From Bhargavaea cecembensis (lineage in GTDB: Bacteria > Bacillota > Bacilli > Bacillales_A > Planococcaceae), in contig NZ_LQNT01000009.1 in the NCBI RefSeq assembly GCF_001619585.1, positions 124,001-188,000 of the forward strand: a stretch of DNA of 64,000 nt. Direction: 5' to 3'. This document shows, piece after piece, positions 26,382 to 38,610 of this stretch. Position numbers and translations under genes: made by a program. The notes under the pieces are model-generated. The model searched no databases and was not told where the DNA came from. It saw nothing but the letters and a program-made list of their open reading frames with translations. Within the stretch, counting starts at the first letter, position 1, and every line of letters starts with the position of its first letter.

Positions 26382-28022
26382 TCATCCTCCTTGCAGACCT
26401 GCCGTCTGACTGATGGCTTGGTCGAGATCTTGAAGCATCCGCGCCTTCTCCCCCTGATTCAGGAAAAGCAGCTCTGCCATGTATTCAGTCACTTTCTTTC
26501 CTTCTGCCCTCACCCTGTCTGCATCGAAAAACATCCAGCCGGTTCTCCGGACCAGAAAATCGGCCGGGGTGGCTGCCATTTCTCCGTGGATGGCATAAAG
26601 AATCCTGCCTCTGACAGCGGCACTAAGTCCGGCGCCACCCCCCGCAGCGTGAGCAAAACGGAACACGACATCGGCATTCGTTCCATAAAAAGCAGCAATT
26701 TCGCGTCCTTCTTCCCGGGTCAGGCCGTAAAGTTCGGCTTCATTTGCCTTACCTTCGATATACAGCTCCAGTTCAGCGGGATCACCGAAGTCTCCGCCCG
26801 ACAGACGGAGCGCTTTAGTGATGCAGGGACCAAAAGTGCGGTCCTTTGAACGGCGGACGATCCGGTCGACGGCTTCTTGGGCCATTTTCCTGTATCCCGT
26901 GAGCTTTCCGCCGGCCATCGTGAGAAGACCCGATTCCGACTCCCAGATTTCATCTCTCCGTGAAATCTCCGAAGGGTCTTTTCCTTCTTCATGGATCAGC
27001 GGCCGGACGCCTGCCCATGTGGACTCGACATCCCGCCTGGTCAGGCCGATCTCCGGGAACATGCCATTGGCCGCCTCCAGGAGGTAATCCACATCGTCTT
27101 CCGTTGCCGCAACACCTTCGGGGTCCCCATCGTAGAATGTATCGGTCGTCCCGACATAAGCCTTCCCGTCCCTTGGTATTGCGAAGATCATCCGGCCGTC
27201 AGGACTGTCAAAATAGACAGCCTGCCTTAGAGGGAAACGAGACTGGCTGATCACAATATGGACTCCTTTAGAGAGCTTGAGATGCTTATCGTTATCGATG
27301 GCATCCAGGCCCCTGACCTCATCCACCCATGGCCCGGCTGCATTGATGACGTGGTCCGCATCTGCACGGAATCGGCTGCCGTCCAGCCGGTCCCGGATTT
27401 GGGCACCGGCGACTCTGCCTTCCGCATCATAGATCAATTCCTCCGCCCTGCAGTGATTCAGGCAAAGCGCGCCTTTTTCCGCCGCCTTTTTGAGAACCTC
27501 GAGGGTCAGTCGGGCATCATCTGTGCGGTATTCCACATAATGGCCGCCTCCGAGAAGGCCGTCCTGCTTCAGCAGCGGTTCCAGCCGGAGGGTTTCCTCC
27601 GGTGACAGCATCGCCCGGCGCTCGGCTTTACCGACGCCGGCCAGCCTGTCATACACCGCGAGCCCGGCGGAGGTCATGAACGGTCCAAACGTGCCGCCCT
27701 TGTGGAACGGCAGCAGCATCCGCTCCGGCTCTGTTACGTGGGGTGCGTTCTCGTAAACGACTTTCCGTTCGCGCCCGGTTTCCGAGACAATCTTCAGCTC
27801 CATCTGCTTCAGATACCGGAGCCCGCCGTGGATGAGTTTTGTCGACCGGCTGGAAGTGCCTTCCGCGAAATCCTGCATGTCAACAAGCAGGACGGACATT
27901 CCCCTGGTGACGGCATCAAGTGCGATGCCCGCCCCGGTGATCCCCCCTCCGATGACGAGAAGATCGAAACGGAACGTTGAGGCATGCTGCTTCATCTTCG
28001 GCCTGAGCAATGTCGAAAACAT
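26382..28022 (-). CDS. glpD: Glycerol-3-phosphate dehydrogenase, FAD-dependent
   Basis: Membrane-associated flavoenzyme that oxidizes glycerol-3-phosphate to DHAP and feeds electrons to menaquinone. The 546-residue product has the FAD motif LLVIGGGITGAGIALDA near residue 20, followed by GTSSRSTKLIHGGLRYL, both GlpD signatures, and TMAGGKLTGYRKMA near 360. The ATG at 28022 is chosen because AGGGAG is nine bases upstream; an in-frame GTG overlapping the glpK end is possible. It forms a pair with glpK. Confidence 0.95.
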   Translation of the reverse strand: MFSTLLRPKMKQHASTFRFDLLVIGGGITGAGIALDAVTRGMSVLLVDMQDFAEGTSSRSTKLIHGGLRYLKQMELKIVSETGRERKVVYENAPHVTEPERMLLPFHKGGTFGPFMTSAGLAVYDRLAGVGKAERRAMLSPEETLRLEPLLKQDGLLGGGHYVEYRTDDARLTLEVLKKAAEKGALCLNHCRAEELIYDAEGRVAGAQIRDRLDGSRFRADADHVINAAGPWVDEVRGLDAIDNDKHLKLSKGVHIVISQSRFPLRQAVYFDSPDGRMIFAIPRDGKAYVGTTDTFYDGDPEGVAATEDDVDYLLEAANGMFPEIGLTRRDVESTWAGVRPLIHEEGKDPSEISRRDEIWESESGLLTMAGGKLTGYRKMAQEAVDRIVRRSKDRTFGPCITKALRLSGGDFGDPAELELYIEGKANEAELYGLTREEGREIAAFYGTNADVVFRFAHAAGGGAGLSAAVRGRILYAIHGEMAATPADFLVRRTGWMFFDADRVRAEGKKVTEYMAELLFLNQGEKARMLQDLDQAISQTAGLQGG

Positions 28023-28036
28023 GGTCGCCACTCCCT

Positions 28037-31490
<3,454 letters not shown>

Positions 31491-31494
31491 CCGA

Positions 31495-34080
31495 TCACCT
31501 TCCGTTCCGTTTCAGTCGTTCCTGGAAGCCGTGCAGCCACTGGAAAGCATCCATCGGTGTCATCCGGAGAAGATCCAGCTGTTCGATTTCTCCGGCCAGG
31601 CCGGCTTGCGCGTCCTCCTGCTTGACGGAGGTCGTCTCTTCCCCGGCTTCATCAAACAGAGACAGCTGGCCCTCCGCTTCCGTGCGGGACTCTGCGGCAG
31701 GCCTGTCAGCCTCGAATTCACCCAGCAGTTCGTCTGCCCGGCGGATGACGCTTTCCGGAAGTCCGGCAAGCTCAGCCACCTGGATGCCGTAGCTCTTATC
31801 CGCCGCCCCGTCCTTCACTTTGTGAAGGAAAATGACGCGGCCGTTCTGTTCGGCTGCGGCCACATGGACGTTTTTCAGCCTGCCCAGCGTATCGGATAGC
31901 CCGGTCAGTTCATGATAGTGCGTGGAGAACAGCGTATTGGCCCCAATATGATCATGGATGTGCTCCATCATCGCCTGTGCAAGCGCCATTCCATCATAAG
32001 TAGACGTTCCTCTCCCGATTTCATCAAAGAGCAGGAGGCTGTCCGGGGTCGCGTTTGCGAGCGCCAGCCGGGATTCCATCATCTCGACCATGAATGTGCT
32101 TTGTCCGCCGGCCAGATCGTCTGCCGCGCCGATGCGCGTGAAAATCTGATCGGTCACCGGAAGTTCAGCCCGATCGGCAGGTACAAAGCAGCCGATCTGC
32201 GCCATGATGACGGTCAATGCGACTTGCCGCATGTATGTACTCTTCCCTGACATGTTCGGGCCCGTAATAAGCAACATGTTCGAGCCTTCATCCAGGATGC
32301 AATCGTTCGGGACATAAGTGCCATCATCCAGCATTTTCTCGACTACCGGGTGCCGGCCTCCAATAATTTTCATCTCGCGTCCTTCGCTGAAGTCGGGCTT
32401 CACGAACCGGTATCTCTCCGATACTTCAGCAAACGCGGTCAGGACATCGAGCGTGCTGAGCCGGTCGGCCAGGGCCTGGATGCCAGGGATATGGCGTTTG
32501 ACCTCATCCCGTACCGCCTGGAACAGTTCCGCCTCGAGAACGAGGGCTTCCTCATCTGCATTCAGGATGATCGCTTCCTTCTCCTTCAGTTCCGGTGTAA
32601 TGTAGCGCTCAGCATTGGCCAGGGTCTGCTTCCGTTCGTAGCGATCCTGATCCACGAGGTGGACGTTGGACTTGGTTACCTCGATATAGTAACCGAATAC
32701 CCTGTTGTAACCGATTTTAAGCGATTTGATGCCGGTCCTGCTCCGTTCTTCCGCTTCCAGGGCAGCGATCCAATCTTTGCCGTTCTTGGAGGCATCCCGC
32801 AATTCGTCCAGGCGGGCATGATACCCTTCCCGGATCACACCGCCCTCTTTATTGCTGATCGGCGGGTCATCGGTGATCGAACGCTCAAGGATTGCAAGGA
32901 CTTCCGTGGACGGATCAATTGTGCCGGCCATCCGCTTTAGCTTTTCTCCCCCGGAAGCCTCGAGTGATCCGCGGATCGGGCCTGCCTGTGATAGTGAACG
33001 TCTAAGCTGTGCCAGTTCGCGGCCGGTTGCATTGCCGAGCGCGATCTTACCTGCAAGACGTTCGATGTCATAGACGCCTTTCAGAAGTTCCCGGACCTCG
33101 CCACGGACAAAAAAGTCTGCAATCAGTTCTTCCACTACATCGGTACGCTCCAGGATGGCGTCTTTTCCGGCGAGCGGCTCATGGATCCACTGTTTGAGTT
33201 TCCTGCCGCCCATGGCCGTGACCGTTTCATCCAGCAGCCAGAACAGCGAGCCTTTCTCGCCGCCGCCGCGGATCGACTGGACCAACTCCAGGTTTCTTCT
33301 TGAGTTTGGATCGATCGAAAGGACGGATTTCTGCTCCCTGTAGACAATCGGCTGGAGGTGGGATAGGGAGCGCTTCTGCGTGCGCTCCAGATAACGGAGC
33401 AGGCGGGCGGCGGAAGGACGGATCTGAGCGGGGCAGGCACCGGTCAGTGCCCCCTCCCAGTCCCGGTCGGCTTCCCCGTTCTCGATGGACAGAAGGATTG
33501 AACGGGCCTGTGCCTGCTCGTGAAGATCCAGATACAGCTCGTCCGGTACGACGATTTCCCGGATCTGGAGTGCTTCCGCTTCTGATATGAGCGATTTCGG
33601 ATCCCGCCCCGCGAAGGTCGCCGTTCCCTCGCCGGTGGACAGGTCGATGCGCACAAGCGCATATTCCCCTTCCCCTGTCCTGCCTGCAGAACCGATATAG
33701 ACGTTTGACTTTTCTCCGATTGTCCGGCCCTCCGTCAATGTCCCCGGTGTGATCAGCTGGATGACTTCACGCCTGACGATGCCCTTTGCAAGTGCCGGGT
33801 CCTCCGTCTGCTCGCAGATCGCCACCTTGTATCCCTTCCGGACGAGCGTCTCGATATATCCGGCGGATGAATGGTACGGCACACCGCACATCGGAATCTT
33901 TCCGGTCTGGCCGCCATCCCTGGATGTCAGGGTGATTTCAAGAATCTGCGATGCATTCAGCGCATCCTCGAAAAACATTTCATAAAAATCACCAAGCCTG
34001 AAAAACAGGAAGGCGTCCTTATAATCCTCTTTAATCTCAAGGTACTGTCTCATCATTGGTGTCAAAGTTTTCACTGCCAT
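31495..34080 (-). CDS. mutS: DNA mismatch repair protein MutS
   Basis: Mismatch recognition ATPase, 861 residues. The mismatch-binding FYE lies in RLGDFYEMF (about 29-37). The Walker A motif TGPNMSGKSTYMRQ is near 600, followed by DEIGRGTSTYDG and the FSTHYHELT switch. The ATG at 34080 begins MAVKTLTPMMRQYL, the expected N-terminus; an in-frame TTG 12 codons upstream is unlikely. The order cotE-mutS-mutL is as in B. subtilis. Confidence 0.97.
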   Translation of the reverse strand: MAVKTLTPMMRQYLEIKEDYKDAFLFFRLGDFYEMFFEDALNASQILEITLTSRDGGQTGKIPMCGVPYHSSAGYIETLVRKGYKVAICEQTEDPALAKGIVRREVIQLITPGTLTEGRTIGEKSNVYIGSAGRTGEGEYALVRIDLSTGEGTATFAGRDPKSLISEAEALQIREIVVPDELYLDLHEQAQARSILLSIENGEADRDWEGALTGACPAQIRPSAARLLRYLERTQKRSLSHLQPIVYREQKSVLSIDPNSRRNLELVQSIRGGGEKGSLFWLLDETVTAMGGRKLKQWIHEPLAGKDAILERTDVVEELIADFFVRGEVRELLKGVYDIERLAGKIALGNATGRELAQLRRSLSQAGPIRGSLEASGGEKLKRMAGTIDPSTEVLAILERSITDDPPISNKEGGVIREGYHARLDELRDASKNGKDWIAALEAEERSRTGIKSLKIGYNRVFGYYIEVTKSNVHLVDQDRYERKQTLANAERYITPELKEKEAIILNADEEALVLEAELFQAVRDEVKRHIPGIQALADRLSTLDVLTAFAEVSERYRFVKPDFSEGREMKIIGGRHPVVEKMLDDGTYVPNDCILDEGSNMLLITGPNMSGKSTYMRQVALTVIMAQIGCFVPADRAELPVTDQIFTRIGAADDLAGGQSTFMVEMMESRLALANATPDSLLLFDEIGRGTSTYDGMALAQAMMEHIHDHIGANTLFSTHYHELTGLSDTLGRLKNVHVAAAEQNGRVIFLHKVKDGAADKSYGIQVAELAGLPESVIRRADELLGEFEADRPAAESRTEAEGQLSLFDEAGEETTSVKQEDAQAGLAGEIEQLDLLRMTPMDAFQWLHGFQERLKRNGR

Positions 34081-34140
34081 CGTTGTACAACTCCCGTAAA
34101 CCTCAGTATTCTTCAATTATATCAGAGACCCGGCACAACA

Positions 34141-34165
34141 GAAAAAGCCGGGGAAGCTCCCCGGC
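34141..34165 (-). terminator. Terminator of cotE
   Basis: Stem GCCGGGGA / TCCCCGGC with a 3-base loop, followed by TTTTT on the minus strand, directly after the cotE stop. Confidence 0.85.
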
Positions 34166-34168
34166 CTC

Positions 34169-34759
34169 TCAATAAGAACTGGAATCCTTGTCTGAATCGT
34201 CCTTCTCGTGGTCAAAGTCTTTTTTAAAGTCTTTGCCTTCCCGATGCCCCCCCGATGAAGAAGAAGAAGAGCTCTCATCTTCAAAACGCCATTCTTCCTC
34301 AAAATCGTGCGGATGGACCTGAACGCACACCTTCGTCTCCCCGACTACCTCTGCAAGGAGTTCGCGCTCGACCGAAACATGGAATTTTTCTCCGCATTTG
34401 CTGATGATCGCTTCGGTGCAGTTCGGCTGCTGGATGACCTTGATGTACACGTCTTCCTGGCCGCCGGTCGCACCATCACGATAGTGGAGGCGCACACGGT
34501 CCTTATAGCTGATTGTTTCCGTGTAAACCGACGTCTTCGAATGGTCATGATGTGAATACCAGACGTTGATGTCGAACTTGCCGGACACCTCACAATACTT
34601 ACCATACTTCTTGGACTGATGGGTGTGGTTGATGATCCAGCAGCCCAGGATGCCCGACGGCTTATTTGGCGGCCGGAGCACCTCCGTCGACTCCGATTTC
34701 TTCCTTCCTTTGGCGACTACCGCTTTCGTGACGATCTGCCGTAAGTTTTTCAGGGTCAA
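34169..34759 (-). CDS. cotE: Outer spore coat morphogenetic protein CotE
   Basis: Directs assembly of the outer spore coat. The protein has up to 196 residues and matches CotE through IVTKAVVAKGRKK at the N-terminus, ILGCWIINH, INVWYSHHDHSKTSV, QQPNCTEAIIS and the late LLAEVVGETKVCV. The acidic tail is longer and more serine-rich (seven consecutive Ser) than in B. subtilis. The start is unusual: the annotated TTG at 34759 lies only one base from the GGAGG site, whereas a CTG at 34753 is seven bases away and gives an N-terminus aligned with B. subtilis CotE. No ATG is available. Confidence 0.9.
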   Translation of the reverse strand: MTLKNLRQIVTKAVVAKGRKKSESTEVLRPPNKPSGILGCWIINHTHQSKKYGKYCEVSGKFDINVWYSHHDHSKTSVYTETISYKDRVRLHYRDGATGGQEDVYIKVIQQPNCTEAIISKCGEKFHVSVERELLAEVVGETKVCVQVHPHDFEEEWRFEDESSSSSSSGGHREGKDFKKDFDHEKDDSDKDSSSY

Positions 34760-34810
34760 CCCTCCTTCTTCGGTTCACTTCCATCCTATGCATCATTCGC
34801 CCAGGAAGTG

Positions 34811-34844
34811 AAAAAAGCCCAAAGGAATTTCTTCCTTCGGACTT
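34811..34844 (-). terminator. Terminator of ricA
   Basis: A 13-bp stem (two G-U pairs) around AAGCCCAAAGGAA, followed on the minus strand by TTTT, five bases after the ricA stop. Confidence 0.75.
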
Positions 34845-34848
34845 TCTT

Positions 34849-35280
34849 TTATTTCTTGCCGCCGGGAGCATTGCGGACCATGGAGCCGGTTTCACCGCGC
34901 AGCACGTCGCCTCCGGTTGATTCAATGATTTGGTTGGTCACATTGTTTGCAATCGTGTTGGACACGAGCTGGAGCAGCTGATTCACTTCGATCTGGGATT
35001 GCTTGAACTCTTGCACGATCGGCACTTCGTCGATTTCTTTCTCGATCTGTTCGATCTTGTTTTCAACAAGTCCGAGTGCCCGTTCCTTTCCATACTGCTG
35101 GAAGTTGACCGCCTGTTTCTGGAGGCTCTTCAGGCTGGCGATCTTTTCCCGGATCTTCTGGTTGTCGTTGATCTGCGCTTCGGCACGCTTGAAGAAATCC
35201 ACTTCCTCCGTTTGTGCGATCATTTCGGCAAGCTCTTTCGCCTTGTCGATGATCTCGTGTTTCGTGTATGTCTTTTCCAT
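34849..35280 (-). CDS. ricA: RicA/YmcA-family regulator
   Basis: Subunit of the RicA-RicF-RicT (YmcA-YlbF-YaaT) complex, which aids RNase Y-dependent mRNA maturation and influences sporulation, competence and biofilm formation. The 143-residue product is a helical Com_YlbF-type protein with AEAQINDNQKIREKIASLKS (about 33-52) as the recognisable core. A second ATG follows an adjacent first ATG; AAGGTGG spacing favours 35280. The neighbour cotE is conserved; miaB, usually upstream, is missing. Confidence 0.88.
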   Translation of the reverse strand: MEKTYTKHEIIDKAKELAEMIAQTEEVDFFKRAEAQINDNQKIREKIASLKSLQKQAVNFQQYGKERALGLVENKIEQIEKEIDEVPIVQEFKQSQIEVNQLLQLVSNTIANNVTNQIIESTGGDVLRGETGSMVRNAPGGKK

Positions 35281-35362
35281 CATATCCACCTTTTCTGCCG
35301 TCCGCTGTTTGCCGGGGCGGCAATCGGACAAATTTAACCGGCCGGAACCGGATGTTTTCCCC

Positions 35363-35392
35363 ATTATACGAGACGGGGGTACGGCCAGACAA
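35363..35392 (-). promoter_or_regulatory. Promoter of ricA
   Basis: On the minus strand TTGTCT, an 18-base spacer and a perfect TATAAT, about 80 bases before the ricA start. This gives ricA its own transcript after the spoVS terminator. Confidence 0.65.
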
Positions 35393-35459
35393 GCCGGGGG
35401 TCCGAATGTCGGCACATTGACACATCTTGAGCGCCGGTCCGGCACCCCAGTGCCTATCC

Positions 35460-35492
35460 AAAAACCGAACGGCCTCCCGCTACGGGAGGCCG
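35460..35492 (-). terminator. Terminator of spoVS
   Basis: Perfect 10-bp stem CGGCCTCCCG / CGGGAGGCCG with a 3-base loop, followed by TTCGGTTTTT on the minus strand. Confidence 0.85.
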
Positions 35493-35497
35493 ACAGT

Positions 35498-35764
35498 TCA
35501 TCGTTTTCTTTTTTCCACGAGCAGTTTCATCGCCGTCCGTTCCTCTCCGGCAATCAGGATGTCGGTGAAGGCCGGCGAGCAGGTCAGGTCATTGCCGCTC
35601 GGTGCGACAAATCCCCTTGCAATGGCGACGGCCTTGACGGCCTGGTTGAGCGCTCCGGCCCCGACAGCCTGCATTTCCGCATAACCTTTCTCCCGAATCA
35701 CCGCGACGAGTGCTCCTGCAACAGAATTCGGATTGGAGCGTGAGGATACTTTCAATGAGTCCAT
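35498..35764 (-). CDS. spoVS: Stage V sporulation protein S
   Basis: Alba-like small protein of 88 residues involved in sporulation and septation. It is strongly conserved: KVSSRSNPNSVAGAL, GAGALNQAVKAVAIARGFV and the final FTDILIAGEERTAMKL segments are near-identical to B. subtilis SpoVS. The ATG at 35764 has AGGAGGG upstream; the longer open frame is not used. Located after ymdB, as expected. Confidence 0.95.
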   Translation of the reverse strand: MDSLKVSSRSNPNSVAGALVAVIREKGYAEMQAVGAGALNQAVKAVAIARGFVAPSGNDLTCSPAFTDILIAGEERTAMKLLVEKRKR

Positions 35765-35867
35765 GCCTATCCCTCCTGTTTTTCCGCTTTCATGGAACCG
35801 GACTCTTCCATGCCATATTGTATGCGTAGCGCGTATAGCGCATGAACAGTCAAGCGGGACGGTCATT

Positions 35868-36665
35868 TTATCCCTTTAACGGGTGGTCATCATTGATGAG
35901 TATGCGTTCGCAGCGGGTCGCCTTTCCGGAGGCCGGATCGGCCTCGACGAAAAAGCCGCCCAGCTGCGTGCGCCCTTTTTTCGGAACTTCGAATCGTGCC
36001 GGCAGGTTTGTGCGGAAACGGTATAGCACTTCTTCTTTCCTCATGCCGAGGATCCCGTCGTATGGCCCGGTCATTCCCGCATCCGTCAGATAGGCCGTCC
36101 CGCCCGGCAGAATCCGCTCATCCGCCGTCTGGACATGGGTATGGGTTCCGACCATGGCCGTCACACGGCCGTCCAGATGCCAGCCCATCGCGATTTTTTC
36201 GCTTGTCGCTTCGGCATGGAAGTCAACGAACACAAGCGGAGACTCGGCCTTGGCCTGTGCGATCAGCTGATCCGCCGCTTCAAAAGGATCGTCATGGGGA
36301 GGCATGAATGCGCGCCCGTGGAGGTTGATGACCGTCAGAAGGCCCGCTTCCTTTGATAGGGTCGTCATGCCGCGGCCGGGCGCTTCCGGCGAAAAGTTCG
36401 CCGGCCGGATCAGCGCATCCGCCCCGTCGATAAAATCGAAAATCTCTTTTTTGTCCCATGTGTGGTTCCCCATCGTGATGACGTCAACGCCCCCGAAGAT
36501 CAGATCGTCATAATCCTGGCGCCTCAGCCCCTTGCCTGATGCCGCGTTTTCCCCATTGGCGATCACTACATCGGGTGCATACTTTCTCCGCAGTCCCGGC
36601 AGCGTGCGCCGTACCATTTCCATGCCGGGCTCCCCGACAATATCTCCGATGAACAGAATTTTCAA
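35868..36665 (-). CDS. ymdB: YmdB-type 2',3'-cyclic nucleotide phosphodiesterase
   Basis: Calcineurin-like metallophosphoesterase of 265 residues. Metal-binding motifs are ILFIGDIVGEPG at the start, NGENAASGKG (about 37-46), TMGNHTWDKKE (about 64-74), VDFHAEATSEK and GTHTHVQTAD. The family controls biofilm and motility gene expression in B. subtilis. The TTG start at 36665 gives the standard N-terminus, with AGGAGAGGACC upstream. A terminator stands between rny and this gene, so the two are only partly co-transcribed. Confidence 0.92.
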   Translation of the reverse strand: MKILFIGDIVGEPGMEMVRRTLPGLRRKYAPDVVIANGENAASGKGLRRQDYDDLIFGGVDVITMGNHTWDKKEIFDFIDGADALIRPANFSPEAPGRGMTTLSKEAGLLTVINLHGRAFMPPHDDPFEAADQLIAQAKAESPLVFVDFHAEATSEKIAMGWHLDGRVTAMVGTHTHVQTADERILPGGTAYLTDAGMTGPYDGILGMRKEEVLYRFRTNLPARFEVPKKGRTQLGGFFVEADPASGKATRCERILINDDHPLKG

Positions 36666-36695
36666 TTGGTCCTCTCCTCGTCCTGTTTCAGCAAT

Positions 36696-36728
36696 GAAAA
36701 AGGCTTCCCGGACTTTCCCGGGAAGCCT
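36696..36728 (-). terminator. Terminator of rny
   Basis: Stem AGGCTTCCCGG / CCGGGAAGCCT followed by TTTTT on the minus strand, 11 bases after the rny stop. Confidence 0.85.
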
Positions 36729-36738
36729 GTGCATGCTG

Positions 36739-38304
36739 TTATTTTGCGTATTCGACCGCCCGGGTTTCCCGGATGACGGTTACTTTGATATGGCCCGGAT
36801 AATCGAGCTCACTTTCAATCCGTTTCCGGATATCCCTGGCGAGCCGGTGTGCCGTGATGTCGTCCACCTGATCCGGACGTACGATGATGCGGACTTCCCG
36901 TCCTGCCTGGATGGCATAGGATTTCTCGACACCATCGTAGTCTTCCGCGATTTCCTCGAGCTTTTCAAGACGGCGGATGTAGTTCTCCAGCGTCTCGCTC
37001 CGCGCACCCGGGCGGGCTGCCGACAGGGCGTCAGCCGCCGCCACAAGAATGGCGATGACCGATGTCGGCTCCGTGTCTCCGTGGTGGGACGCGATGCTGT
37101 TGATGACAACCGGATGCTCCTTGTACTTGGTGGCGAGCTCGACGCCGATCTCGACGTGGCTTCCTTCCACCTCGTGGTCAATCGCCTTCCCGATGTCATG
37201 CAGCAATCCCGCGCGCCGTGCAATCGCGATGTCGGAGTCCTTGAACCCGAGCTCGGCTGCGAGAAGCCCGGACAGGTAGGCCACTTCCTTCGAGTGCTTC
37301 AGGACGTTTTGGCCATAGCTTGTCCGATACTTGAGGCGGCCGATGATCTTGATGAGATCCGGGTGGAGATTGTGGATCCCGAGATCGAAAGTCGTCTGCT
37401 CGCCCGCCTCGCGGATCTGCTCGTCGACTTCCTTGCGGGATTTCTCCACCATCTCTTCGATCCGGGCCGGGTGGATCCGGCCGTCCTGCACAAGCTTTTC
37501 GAGGGCCAGCCGCGCAATTTCACGGCGGATCGGATCGAAGCCGGACAGAATCACCGCTTCCGGTGTATCGTCGATGATGAGATCAATTCCGGTCAGAGTC
37601 TCCAGGGTGCGGATGTTCCTTCCCTCTCGACCGATGATCCGGCCCTTCATCTCATCGTTCGGCAGATTGACCACCGATACGGTCGTTTCCGCCACATGGT
37701 CGGCAGCAAACCGCTGCAGGGCCAATGACAGGATTTCGCGGGCTTTCTTGTCTGAATCTTCCTTCGCCCGCAGTTCGGCCTCCCTGGTCATGACGGCGAT
37801 ATCCGTCGAAAGCTCTGTTTCGACTTCCGACAGAATCAGCTGCCGCGCCTCTTCCCGGGTAAGGGCCGATATGCGTTCTAGCTCAGTCTGCTGATCGCTC
37901 ATGAGCTGTTCCGCCTTGCTCTCCATCTGTGCGATATGCTGTTGTCTTTCGGCCAAAGCGTCTTCCTTGCGCTCCAGACCCGCTTCACGTTTGTTCAGCG
38001 CATCCTCCTTGCGGTCAAGATTCTCTTCCTTCTGCAACAGCCGGTTTTCCTGCCGCTGGAGTTCCGCGCGGCGTTCCCGGATGTCCGATTCGGCTTCTGT
38101 CCGTAGTTTGTGAGTTTCATCTTTCGCTTCAAGTAGCGCTTCTTTTTTCAGTGCCTCCGCTTCGCGCCTGCCATCTTCCACGATGGATTCGGCAGACTGC
38201 TTCGCACCGGTCACTTTGGAATCGTTCACTTGTTTTAAGGCAAAATAGCCAACAACTGCACCGACGATGAGTCCGAGCAAAGCGGAGATGATCACTTCAA
38301 CCAT
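36739..38304 (-). CDS. rny: Ribonuclease Y
   Basis: Membrane-anchored endoribonuclease that starts mRNA decay. The 521-residue protein has an N-terminal transmembrane helix (about 3-22), a long coiled coil (about 28-195), a KH domain with [17 protein letters not shown] (about 220-236) and an HD domain with [13 protein letters not shown] (about 360-372). The ATG at 38304 has GGGGAGGTG upstream; a GTG inside that site is rejected as start. The [11 protein letters not shown] to SIASHHGD region is almost identical to B. subtilis. Confidence 0.97.
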   Translation of the reverse strand: MVEVIISALLGLIVGAVVGYFALKQVNDSKVTGAKQSAESIVEDGRREAEALKKEALLEAKDETHKLRTEAESDIRERRAELQRQENRLLQKEENLDRKEDALNKREAGLERKEDALAERQQHIAQMESKAEQLMSDQQTELERISALTREEARQLILSEVETELSTDIAVMTREAELRAKEDSDKKAREILSLALQRFAADHVAETTVSVVNLPNDEMKGRIIGREGRNIRTLETLTGIDLIIDDTPEAVILSGFDPIRREIARLALEKLVQDGRIHPARIEEMVEKSRKEVDEQIREAGEQTTFDLGIHNLHPDLIKIIGRLKYRTSYGQNVLKHSKEVAYLSGLLAAELGFKDSDIAIARRAGLLHDIGKAIDHEVEGSHVEIGVELATKYKEHPVVINSIASHHGDTEPTSVIAILVAAADALSAARPGARSETLENYIRRLEKLEEIAEDYDGVEKSYAIQAGREVRIIVRPDQVDDITAHRLARDIRKRIESELDYPGHIKVTVIRETRAVEYAK

Positions 38305-38522
38305 TGAGGTCACCTCCCCCTGCTTTCATTCGTCTGTTAAACCATTCCGGCTCAATGCCGGTCATTCATGCTGTTCATGCCGGTCTTGCACAAAATCTGT
38401 CATGATGGTCATTGGATAAATCTATCCATCTTCAATTGTACCGGCGGCAAAAAGCGCTGTCAAGGTGGGAAGAAAGCCGATTTCCTGCATTTTCCGCCCT
38501 GTCCCATTTCGGAAGAGCGCAA
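38305..38522. other. Leader of rny
   Basis: Gap between rny and the recA terminator. It holds the rny promoter and an untranslated leader of about 120 bases with two GACCGGCAT repeats. No ORF with a ribosome site is present. Confidence 0.5.
38435..38463 (-). promoter_or_regulatory. Promoter of rny
   Basis: On the minus strand a perfect TTGACA, a 17-base spacer and TACAAT, one of the best sigma-A matches in the window. Confidence 0.8.
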
Positions 38523-38581
38523 TAAAAAAAGCCGGCAACCGCACCGCAAATCTTGGGGAAGATGAGGGCTCTGTTGCCGGC
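38523..38581 (-). terminator. Terminator of recA
   Basis: Perfect 9-bp stem GCCGGCAAC / GTTGCCGGC with a 33-base loop, followed on the minus strand by TTTTTTTATT. Confidence 0.75.
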
Positions 38582-38610
38582 CGGGGCCGGTCCGAAAACC
38601 GGGCATATTT

